From positions 3,884,501 through 3,948,500 of the forward strand of contig NZ_WBXN01000004.1 in the NCBI RefSeq assembly GCF_008973465.1: 64,000 nt of DNA, read 5' to 3'. The notes under the pieces are model-generated. The model saw nothing but the letters and a program-made list of their open reading frames with translations. It made no database searches and was not told the origin of the DNA. Shown piece by piece: positions 17,417 through 25,178 of this stretch. This stretch comes from Streptomyces sp. SS1-1 (lineage in GTDB: Bacteria > Actinomycetota > Actinomycetes > Streptomycetales > Streptomycetaceae). A program made the translations under genes and the position numbers. The stretch's first letter is position 1, and every line of letters starts with the position of its first letter.

Positions 17417-19363
17417 TCACGTCCCCGCGCGCTCGCGGCCCCGGCGGCCGAGGAGTTCGGCCATTCCCTGGCGGGTGGCTGCCAGGACGACGCGGTCCTC
17501 GCGTTGCAGGACGTAGGTGTCGGGCAGGTCCCACACCCAGCCGGACCCGGTGACGGTCCGATCGTCGTGGGGGCGCTCGGCTGCCGGGTCGTCCCGGCGT
17601 TCGCCGGGCGGGGTCCGGTCCAGGGCCAGCACCCGCCACGCGCCGGGCCGGAACGCCTCGCCGACGGTCCGGTCCTCCAGCTGGGGGTGCCCGCCCACCT
17701 CCAGCGTGGCGAACAGCAGCACCCGCCGTTCCACCGGGATGGCGCCCAGGATCTGCCGCCCCGCCATCGCCCCGGCGAACGCGGGCGCGGCCAGGTGCGT
17801 CACGCTGCGGCTGCGGGTGAAGCCGCGCGGGTGCGCGGCGCGCAGGGTGCGGTACACGGCCTTCGCGAAGTCGTCGTCGTACAGCCGCAGGACGACCCGC
17901 AGGTCCGGGCGGACCGAGCGGGCGTACAGGGCCGCCTCCAGGTTCGTGGTGTCCTCGCTGGTCACCGCGAGGAAGGCGTGCGCGCGGTGGATCTTCGCGG
18001 CCTCCAGCACGCCCTCCTGGGTGACGTCGCCGAGCACCACCGGCACCCGCAGCCGCCGTGCCGTGGGCATGCCGCGCGCCTCGGGGTCGGACTCCACGCA
18101 CACCACCGGGATGTGCAGCTCGCGCAGCCGGGTCAGCACCCGGGTGCCGATCTTGCCCAGCCCCAGCAGCACCACATGTCCGCCCAGGCCGCGCGGCGGC
18201 TTGCGGAGCGCGGACGCCGAGCGGAACGTGCCGAGGGCCTCCAGCACCGCGGCCAGCAGCACCGGGAGCAGCAGCAGTCCGGTCAGCCCGGACAGCAGCT
18301 GGAGGATCTGGTGGGCCAGCGGCTGGTGGAGCGCGGGCTCGTTGATGGCGAAGAGGTCGAGCAGGGTCACATAGGTCGCGTGCAGCGGGTGGTCGCCGCT
18401 CACCACGGTCAGCGCCACCGCGAGTCCCGCCACACAGGTCACCAGCCCGGCCAGGGACCACCGCAGCCGCCGTGAGAACAGGGACCCGAACGACGGCATC
18501 AGGCTCCGTCCGCCGCGCCCCGCGGGCATCGGCGGGCCGGCGTAGGACACCTGCTCCAGGACGACCGTGCCGCGTCCCTCGGCCGCCGCGACCTGGGCGG
18601 CGTCCGGCAGCATCAGCGGGCCCTGCTCGCCGCTGTCCTCCGAGCCGTCCGCACCGGCCGGGTCGCTGCGGGTCGTGGACAGCAGCGCCAGGGTGGCCAG
18701 GTCGGTGGGGCGGGTCTCGCCGGGCGGCCGTTCCACCGCACGCAGTAACAGGCCGTCGGTCTGCACGACCTTGCTGGTGCCGGCGACGGCGGTGGCGGTG
18801 AGCGCGGGCGCGGCCGTGTCGGCGTCGGACAGCACCGTGGTGGAGGCGTCGAAGCCGCCCTCCCCGGAGTCCGCCGCCAACGAGGCGGCCTGGTCGAGGA
18901 GTTCCTCGATGTGCTGGCCGAGGCGGCGGTTGTAGAGGCGCAGGACGAGCCGCAGACGCGGGTTGAGCCGGCGGGCGGTGAGGGCGGCGCGGATGTTGGT
19001 CTCGTCGTCGTCGTAGACGAGGGCGAGGGCGGCGGCCCGCTCCACCCCGGCCTCGGCGAGGGTCGCCTCGGTCGGCTCGGCCGCCTCCAGGACGCGGGTG
19101 CCGCCCGGTTCGCCGGGGACCGGTGCCGTGCCCGCGCGGTTGACCGCCGCGGTCACCGCGCCCAGCAGCGCCGCCGACGCGGCCCGGGCCCGCCCGACGG
19201 CCGGCGGCCGTACGGCCCGCTCGGACGGCGGTACGACGAGCGTGACCTGTTCCCGGTACACGCCGCGCAGTTCGGCGGCCAGCCGGTGCGCGAGCCCGTC
19301 GTCGCCGCACACCACCAGGTGCGTGGTGCTGTCACTGATCGAGGTCTGCTGCGGAAAGGCCAC
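17417..19363 (-). CDS. membrane protein with two TrkA_N (RCK) domains
   Basis: 648 residues from GTG 19363. An N-terminal NAD-binding-like domain (about 14-240, THLVVCGDDGLAHRLA) is followed by a central pair of membrane helices (about 285-385) and a second TrkA_N/TrkA_C unit (about 395-640, HVVLLGLGKIGTRVLTRL). The order recalls RCK-gated potassium channels. However, the segment between the helices reads ATYVTLLDLFAINEP and has no TxGYG filter. It may be a non-selective or non-conducting sensor. Databases usually call such proteins NAD-binding or potassium transporter-like. Confidence 0.8.
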   Translation of the reverse strand: MAFPQQTSISDSTTHLVVCGDDGLAHRLAAELRGVYREQVTLVVPPSERAVRPPAVGRARAASAALLGAVTAAVNRAGTAPVPGEPGGTRVLEAAEPTEATLAEAGVERAAALALVYDDDETNIRAALTARRLNPRLRLVLRLYNRRLGQHIEELLDQAASLAADSGEGGFDASTTVLSDADTAAPALTATAVAGTSKVVQTDGLLLRAVERPPGETRPTDLATLALLSTTRSDPAGADGSEDSGEQGPLMLPDAAQVAAAEGRGTVVLEQVSYAGPPMPAGRGGRSLMPSFGSLFSRRLRWSLAGLVTCVAGLAVALTVVSGDHPLHATYVTLLDLFAINEPALHQPLAHQILQLLSGLTGLLLLPVLLAAVLEALGTFRSASALRKPPRGLGGHVVLLGLGKIGTRVLTRLRELHIPVVCVESDPEARGMPTARRLRVPVVLGDVTQEGVLEAAKIHRAHAFLAVTSEDTTNLEAALYARSVRPDLRVVLRLYDDDFAKAVYRTLRAAHPRGFTRSRSVTHLAAPAFAGAMAGRQILGAIPVERRVLLFATLEVGGHPQLEDRTVGEAFRPGAWRVLALDRTPPGERRDDPAAERPHDDRTVTGSGWVWDLPDTYVLQREDRVVLAATRQGMAELLGRRGRERAGT

Positions 19364-19478
19364 GAGGGAGAAGCCTGCCTCATCGTGATCGGTTGTTCCA
19401 CAGCCGGTGAACTCCCGCGCGCCGCCCGCGTGGTGGGCCCTTGGCGGGACCCGGGGCGGCCACTGCCCTGACCCCTGT

Positions 19479-19493
19479 CTGACAGTCCGTCAG
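19479..19493. promoter_or_regulatory. palindrome CTGAC-AGTCC-GTCAG, probable old TetR-type operator
   Basis: A perfect 5-bp inverted repeat around a 5-bp centre. Palindromes of this type sit in front of many streptomycete amidohydrolase and acyl-CoA genes. Here it lies just before the amidohydrolase remnant, as if the gene body between had been deleted. Confidence 0.4.
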
Positions 19494-19515
19494 AAGGTGC
19501 CTCCGACGCTCCCGC

Positions 19516-19671
19516 GCCGACTCCACCTGGCCGGAGACGCGACGGGTCGCCGAGGAGCATGTCGGCGGGCTGTCCGAGGAGGTGGCGTACACGCTGCTGC
19601 GCGCGAACGCGATCCGGACGCTCGACCTGCCCTCCGACCGCGAGGACCGGGCGCTCAGCGAGGCGTCGTGA
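19516..19671 (+). pseudogene. C-terminal remnant of an amidohydrolase (Amidohydro_2) gene
   Basis: The frame ending at TGA 19669-19671 encodes about 52 residues, including RADSTWPETRRVAEEHV, GGLSEEVAYTLLRANAIRTL and a charged tail. This is the typical last part of Amidohydro_2 enzymes: the DSTWP metal-site loop and the ANAIRTL final helix. Upstream the frame is closed by a TGA at 19480. There is no start codon with a ribosome site, so only the tail remains. Its end overlaps the convergent glycosyltransferase by 17 bp. Most likely a deletion scar. Confidence 0.7.
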
Positions 19672-20422
19672 CGGGCGGGTACGTCCAGCCGAACGAGCCG
19701 AGCGCGCGGGCCCTGGCCTCCACCACCGCCATCCGCGCGGCCCGTTCGGCGGGGTCGACGTGGGCGGCCTGCCCCGTCGCCTGGCCGTCCCACTTGCGGT
19801 AGAGCAGCCCCACCCGGGCCGAGAACCAGCCCCGGCTGACCGCGCTGAGCGCGAGCAGCAGGCCGGTGTCCTCCGACGCGGGCAGCGCCATCCAGCCGCC
19901 GAGCGCGAGCAGCAGGTCCCGGCGGACGCACAGGGTCGCCGGATGCACGGGGGCGAGCCAGCCGTTCGCCCGCCAGGGGCCGACGAGGGCGCCCGGCTCT
20001 ATCGGGCCGTCGTCCGGGTCACCGGGGAAGCCGGCCGTCGAGCCGTCCGGCAGCAGGTCGAGCACCCGGGACGTCGTCCAGCCGACGGACGGATGCCCCT
20101 CGAGGACGGCGAGGTCACGGGCGAGGGCGCCCGGGGTGAGCTGGTCGTCGGCGTCGAGGATCTTCGCGTAGGCGCCCTCGGTGTGCGCGAGGGCGAGCGT
20201 GCGGGCCACCCCCGGCCCGCCGGGCCGCCCCTGACGGAACGTCACCCTGGGGTCGTCGGGGACGTACGGGCGGACGGTGTCGCCGCGGCCGTCCTCCTGT
20301 ACGACCCAGTGCCACTCCCAGCCGGGCGGCAACTCCTGGGCGCACAGCGACGCGTGGGCCTGCGGGAGGAACGCCGCCGAGGGCCCGTGGACCGCGGTCA
20401 CGACGACGACCCGCCGGAGCAC
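19655..20422 (-). CDS. family 2 glycosyltransferase
   Basis: About 255 residues from GTG 20422, chosen because GAGG lies six bases upstream; the frame is open further upstream. A short GT-A domain: RRVVVVTAVHG start, WHWVVQEDG, LALAHTEGAYAKILDADDQLTPG with the DAD metal motif, and the GGWMALPASEDTGLLLAL acceptor-side ED motif. No membrane helix, so it is a soluble or peripheral enzyme. Donor and acceptor are unknown. It overlaps the amidohydrolase remnant at its 3' end. Confidence 0.85.
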   Translation of the reverse strand: MLRRVVVVTAVHGPSAAFLPQAHASLCAQELPPGWEWHWVVQEDGRGDTVRPYVPDDPRVTFRQGRPGGPGVARTLALAHTEGAYAKILDADDQLTPGALARDLAVLEGHPSVGWTTSRVLDLLPDGSTAGFPGDPDDGPIEPGALVGPWRANGWLAPVHPATLCVRRDLLLALGGWMALPASEDTGLLLALSAVSRGWFSARVGLLYRKWDGQATGQAAHVDPAERAARMAVVEARARALGSFGWTYPPVTTPR

Positions 20423-20662
20423 GGCGCCCCTCACCACCCTTCCGAGGACATGCGAAGGCCCGACCGCTGGCGACGGGGGATGCACCAGCGATCGGGCTGT
20501 GGCCAACAGTAACAAGGCCGCGAGCCTCGTGGGAGCCGACGGATCGGCTGCGGTGAGGCGTTGTGATCGGGATCACGGAAACCGCTGTCCCGAAGGGCTC
20601 CGGCATACCACTTGCGTCTCCACTCCCTCACGCTGCGCACTGGTCACACCGGTCGCATCGGT

Positions 20663-23600
20663 TCAGTCGGAGCACGGCGGCTCGTACGACAGCCGGGGCA
20701 GATACTCCCGCCAGCGCTCCCGGGTCAGCACGCCCTGGGTCGTCGAGCAGACCCGGCGGATCGCCTGGGCGACGTCCAGGTTCCACAGCCGGACCGTGTC
20801 GGTGCCGCTGGAGACGCCGAGCATGCGGCTCGCGGGGCGGAACGCCAGGAAGTTGCCGGTCCGCGCGTTGGGGCTCATCGCCTGCCCGACGGCCGAGGCG
20901 TGCCCCGGGTCCCCGACGTCCCACATCCGCACGGTGTTGTCGTTGCCGCCGCTGGCGAGGGTGTGCCCGTCCGGGCCGAACGTCAGGGAGACGACCGCCT
21001 CGGTGTGGCCGGTGAGCGGACGGCCCTGCGCCCGCGCCCGGGCCGGGTCGGCGACGTCCCACAGGCGGACCGTGTCGTCGTCGCCGGCGCTGGCCAGGGT
21101 GCGGCCGTCCGGGGCGTAGGCGAGGGAGTTGACCGGCCCGCCGTGCCCGGTCAGCGGGCCGCCGAGCGCCGGCGCCCGGCCGGGCCGGGCCACGTCCCAC
21201 AGCCGGACCGTGGCGTCCGCGCTGCCGCTGGCCAGGGTGCGCCCGTCCGGGCTGAAGACGAGCGAGTTGATGTAGCCGCCGTGCCCGGTCAGCGGCTCGC
21301 CCAGCGGGACCGCGTGCGCGGGGTCGCGGACGTCCCACAGCCGGATCGTGCGGTCGTCGTACGCCGTGGCGAGCGTGTGCCCGTCCGGGCTGTACGCGAG
21401 CGCGTCCGGGCCCATGAACCGGGTGCGCAGCGGCAGCGGCGAGCCCAGCGGGGACGGGTGTGCGGGGTCGCGGACGTCGAACAGATGGACCGCGCTGCTG
21501 CCGGTCAGCACCGCGAGGGTGTGCCCGTCCGGGGAGAACACCAGCGAGCGCTGTCCGCCGTCGCCGGGCAGGAAGGGCTTGTTCAGCAGCGCGGGCCGGT
21601 CGGGACGGGAGACGTCCCACAGGCGCACGCTGCCGTCCCGCGCGGCCGTCGCCAGCACCTTGCCGTCCGGCCGGAACGCGCCGGTGCGGCCCGTCATGTC
21701 GGACGTGGGGACGGACCACAGCCGGACCTTGCCGTCGCCGCTGCCGGTGGCCAGGGTGCGGCCGTCCGGGCTGAAGCCCAGCGCGTACATCTCCCCGCTG
21801 CCGCCCGCCAGCGGCTCGCCGACCTGCGAGGCGTCCGCCGGGTCGCTGACGTTCCACAGGCTCGCGGTGCTGTCCGCGCTGGCGACGGCGAGCATGGTGC
21901 CGGCCGGGTTGAACGCCACCGACCACACGGGCCCCAGATGCCCGGTCAGCGGGGTGCCGATCTGGTGGGCGCGGGCCCCGTCGGAGACGTCCCACAGCCG
22001 GACGGTGTCGTCGGCGCTGCCGCTGGCCAGGGTGCGCCCGTCGGGGCTGAACGCCACCGAGTGCACCAGACCGGTGTGCCCGGTCAGCCGGGCCACCGGC
22101 TCGGGCCGCCGCCGGTCGGTCACGTCCCACAGCCGTACGGTGTCGTCGTCGCCGCCTGCCGCCAGCGTCCCGCCGTCCGGGCTGAACGCCACCGAGCGCA
22201 CGGCGGCCTCCGCGCCGGTGAGCGTGGCCAGCGGGGTCGGGTGCCCGGGGTCGGCCACGTCCCACAGGCGGACCGTGCGGTCCTCGCTCACGGAGGCCAG
22301 GGTGCGCCCGTCCGGGCTGAACGCGACCAGGTAGACGGTGCCCTCGTGCCCGGTCAGGGGCGCGCCGAGCGCCTTCGGCCGCTCCGGGTGCCGTACGTCC
22401 CACAGCCGGACGGTGCCGTCGTCGGCGGCGCTGGCGAGGGTGTGGCCGTCGGGGCTGAACACCGCGCTGCTCACCCAGCTGCGGTGCCCTGTCAGCGGCT
22501 CGCCCAGCGGGCGGGGGCGCCGCCCGTCCGACACGTCCCACAGGCGGACGGTCCGGTCGGAGCCGGCGGTGGCCAGGACCTTGCCGTCGGGGCGGAACGA
22601 GGTGAGGTAGACCGCGCCGGAGTGGCCGCTCAGCGGGGTGGCCAGCGGCGCGTTCACGATGGAGACGAGCCGGCTGCCGGTCTCCTCGTCGTCCGGGCGC
22701 AGCCGGTGGGCCACCAGGTCGAGCTGGGCGGAGAGCGAGGGGTCGGTGTACTGGAAGCGGTCGGCCTCGGCGAGGACCTGCGCGAACAGGGCGTCGTCGC
22801 GCTGCTTCCACGCCACCGCCGCCGCGCCGACGGCCACCAGCGCCAGCGCGACGAGTGCCGCGACCCCGCCGCGCAGGATCCACACCGTGCGCCGGCGCAG
22901 CCGGACGGAGGCGGCGAGGAACTCCACGGCACCCCGGGTGAGGAAGGGGTCCCCGGCGGAGCGCGCCCACTCGTGCGCCCGCTCCAGCCGCGAGCCCCGG
23001 TACAGCAGGGCGGAGTCCCGCTCGGACTCCTCCCAGGCCCGGCCGTCCTCCTCCAGGCGCTGGCGCAGCAGATGGCCCTGGCGGTCCTCCTCGATCCAGT
23101 CCCGCAGCCGGGGCCAGGCGTGCAGCAGGGCCTCGTGCGTGATCTCGACCGTGTCCGCGTCCAGGGTCACGAGCCGGGCTCTGACCAGCGCCTCCAGCGA
23201 CTCCTCCGTCTTCGCCGGGTCCGCCGCCTCGGCCGCGAGCTGGCGGCGGGTGCCGCGGCGCCGGGTCGCCTGGGTGTCCTCGCCGATCCGGACCAGGCGC
23301 AGCAGCAGCAGCCGGGCGGCGGTGCGGGCCGCCGGGTCCAGCTGGGCCCAGGCGCGCTCGGCGGTCGCGGCGACCGCTCCCTGGATGCCGCCGGCGGCGC
23401 GGTACCCGGCGAGCGTGAGCCGGCCGGCCTTGCGCCGCTGCCACGTGGAGAGCATCGCGTGCGACAGCAGGGGCAGCACGCCCGCGTCATGGGCGCCGCG
23501 CGGGCCGTCCACGCCCACCTCGCGGGCGATCAGCTCGGCGAGTCCCGGTTCCAGTTCGAGGCCGACCGCCTTGGCGGGGCCGGTGACGGCGTCCCGCAGC

Positions 23601-24673
23601 TCGGCGGTGGTGAGCGGGCCGAGGACCATGTGCCGGTGCTGGAGGGCGTCGGCCAGCTCGGGGTGGACCAGGCACTGTTCGTAGAAGTCGGCGCGGATGC
23701 CGAGGACGACCAGGGCGGGGGCGGGAGCACCGGGCGCGGGCGGGGCGCAGGCCGCGTGCAGGACGCGGACGAAGGCGCGGCGGTCGGCCTCGTCGGCACA
23801 GAGAGTGAAGGTTTCTTCGAACTGATCGACGATCAGTACGGGCGGTGCGGGGAGACCGTCCGGCGGCGACCCGGGCGGGCCGGTGGCGGAGGTGTCGCGC
23901 CGGGCCCAGGCGAGGACGGCCGTGTGCACGTCCCGGACGAGGCCCGCGTCGCCGTCGTCCGGCCCGTCCGGCGCGCGGGCGGTGGAGATCACGTCCGTCA
24001 GCTCCGGCACCCGGCCGACCAGCTCGCCCAGCGGATCGGCGCCCGGCACCAGCTGGAGCACGACACTCGCCCGGGGCGCCTCGGCGGCACGCAGCGCTCC
24101 CTCCCGCACGGCCGGCACCAGACCGGCGTTGAGCAGCGAGGACTTCCCGGCCCCCGAGGCGCCGACCAGCATCACCAGGCCCCCGGTGCGCTCCGCCGCG
24201 CGGAGCCGGGCGACCAGGGTGTCCGTGCTGCGCTCCCGGCCGAAGAACCAGCGGGCGTCCTCCTGCCGGTACGAGGCCAGCCCCCGGTACGGGCACACCC
24301 CGCCCGACACCGCCGCCGGGGCCGGCTGCTCCGGCTCCGGCCCCTGGCCGGAGGTGGCCCGCTCCCACAGGTGCTGCCACTGCACCAGGTCGTACAGGCC
24401 GGGCGACACGGGCGACGGCCGCAGCCGCCGGGCCTGGGGGATCAGGACGTGCAGGACGGCGGAGAGCGCGGCGAACTGCGCCGGTACGTTCCTGGCGCGC
24501 CGCCAGTCGCTGATCCGCTGGGCGGACACCCGCACGGGGCGCCCCCGCTCGTCCACCCGCTGCAACCGGACGACCGCCTCGGCCACGCTCTTCAGGGGTG
24601 GGTTCCCGGCCTCCTTGTAGAGCAGCGCGAGCCGTTCCGCGAAGGCCGCGCGCGCCGCCGACTCGGAACTCAA
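20663..24673 (-). CDS. HTH-nSTAND NTPase-WD40 protein (14 repeats)
   Basis: About 1336 residues if the TTG at 24673 is used (AGGGAG 8 bp upstream); GTG 24682 is an alternative. Order: a helical XRE-like N-terminal domain (FAERLALLYKEAG ... RISDWRRARNVP); an nSTAND ATPase with Walker A GASGAGKSS near 171 and Walker B VLIVDQFEETF near 279; a helical arm; one membrane helix at about 594-620 (LRGGVAALVALALVAVGAAA). Fourteen WD40 blades follow from about 675 to 1300 (pattern LTGH..V.SVAFSPDGRTLA, then VRLWDV). The C-terminal tail (YLPRLSYEPPC) is typical of the family. STAND proteins switch by ligand-driven oligomerisation, with the propellers as sensor or scaffold. It diverges from a LAL regulator. 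Confidence 0.9.
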   Translation of the reverse strand: MSSESAARAAFAERLALLYKEAGNPPLKSVAEAVVRLQRVDERGRPVRVSAQRISDWRRARNVPAQFAALSAVLHVLIPQARRLRPSPVSPGLYDLVQWQHLWERATSGQGPEPEQPAPAAVSGGVCPYRGLASYRQEDARWFFGRERSTDTLVARLRAAERTGGLVMLVGASGAGKSSLLNAGLVPAVREGALRAAEAPRASVVLQLVPGADPLGELVGRVPELTDVISTARAPDGPDDGDAGLVRDVHTAVLAWARRDTSATGPPGSPPDGLPAPPVLIVDQFEETFTLCADEADRRAFVRVLHAACAPPAPGAPAPALVVLGIRADFYEQCLVHPELADALQHRHMVLGPLTTAELRDAVTGPAKAVGLELEPGLAELIAREVGVDGPRGAHDAGVLPLLSHAMLSTWQRRKAGRLTLAGYRAAGGIQGAVAATAERAWAQLDPAARTAARLLLLRLVRIGEDTQATRRRGTRRQLAAEAADPAKTEESLEALVRARLVTLDADTVEITHEALLHAWPRLRDWIEEDRQGHLLRQRLEEDGRAWEESERDSALLYRGSRLERAHEWARSAGDPFLTRGAVEFLAASVRLRRRTVWILRGGVAALVALALVAVGAAAVAWKQRDDALFAQVLAEADRFQYTDPSLSAQLDLVAHRLRPDDEETGSRLVSIVNAPLATPLSGHSGAVYLTSFRPDGKVLATAGSDRTVRLWDVSDGRRPRPLGEPLTGHRSWVSSAVFSPDGHTLASAADDGTVRLWDVRHPERPKALGAPLTGHEGTVYLVAFSPDGRTLASVSEDRTVRLWDVADPGHPTPLATLTGAEAAVRSVAFSPDGGTLAAGGDDDTVRLWDVTDRRRPEPVARLTGHTGLVHSVAFSPDGRTLASGSADDTVRLWDVSDGARAHQIGTPLTGHLGPVWSVAFNPAGTMLAVASADSTASLWNVSDPADASQVGEPLAGGSGEMYALGFSPDGRTLATGSGDGKVRLWSVPTSDMTGRTGAFRPDGKVLATAARDGSVRLWDVSRPDRPALLNKPFLPGDGGQRSLVFSPDGHTLAVLTGSSAVHLFDVRDPAHPSPLGSPLPLRTRFMGPDALAYSPDGHTLATAYDDRTIRLWDVRDPAHAVPLGEPLTGHGGYINSLVFSPDGRTLASGSADATVRLWDVARPGRAPALGGPLTGHGGPVNSLAYAPDGRTLASAGDDDTVRLWDVADPARARAQGRPLTGHTEAVVSLTFGPDGHTLASGGNDNTVRMWDVGDPGHASAVGQAMSPNARTGNFLAFRPASRMLGVSSGTDTVRLWNLDVAQAIRRVCSTTQGVLTRERWREYLPRLSYEPPCSD

Positions 24674-25178
24674 GACCGTCACTCCCTCACTCGCGCGCCA
24701 CCGGCTCTTCCGGACCGGAAAACTCACCTTATACGGCTGACCTGCGAGGAAGCCCCGCTCCGGAGACCGGAACCTCCTCGCGGGGACCCTCCGACTGGCA
24801 GGATCACGACGCAAGTGCGGGAGCCGCCGCGCGCCGCCGAGGCGGGCTCACCAGCCGCAGAGCCCGAAGCCGCCTCACCCGGCGCCGCACGTTCTCGGAC
24901 AGCTTTCCCACCTCGCCGTCCGCGGGAGTCACGAGCGCGCCGCGCCGCCGTCGTCCCGCCCGCCCCACCCGGAACCGCGCCGGTCCCGTGAGTCCTGAGA
25001 CAGGTCGTGGACCGGACCCCGCGCCGCCGTCCGGCACCGGTCCCCACGAGGGGAGGGACCGGTGCCGGACGACGCGGTCACCGTCCGCGACGGCGAGTGC
25101 CCCTGGCGCGCGTGAACCCCCGAAAGCTGTGATGGTGGTGGGGGAGGGGACGACAGGCCGGTCTCGCGCTGCAAGGCG
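24674..25178. other. 505-bp divergent intergenic region
   Basis: The control region between the nSTAND and LuxR genes. It contains a TTCCGG-A-CCGGAA palindrome (24709-24721) and an AT-rich TTATAC (24729-24734) that could be the -10 of the nSTAND gene. It also holds a nested GCGAGGA ... TCCTCGC pairing (24744-24750 with 24775-24781) and the large inverted repeat listed separately. No small gene could be supported. Confidence 0.6.
25028..25071. repeat. 17-bp perfect inverted repeat between divergent genes
   Basis: The arm 25028-25044 (CGTCCGGCACCGGTCCC) pairs with 25055-25071 around a 10-base loop. It is 108 bp before the LuxR gene start. A terminator-strength hairpin in a promoter region suggests an attenuator, the end of an unseen small RNA, or an operator. 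Confidence 0.75.

Noticed and set aside
20612..24991. A very long open frame (over 1400 codons) on the plus strand, antisense to the nSTAND gene, and similar long antisense frames at 81-2327, 2950-4482, 16280-18475 and 45360-48074
   Set aside because: High-GC codon bias leaves the antisense frames free of stops. The translations are Arg/Gly/Ala-rich low complexity with no domains, and the real genes lie opposite.
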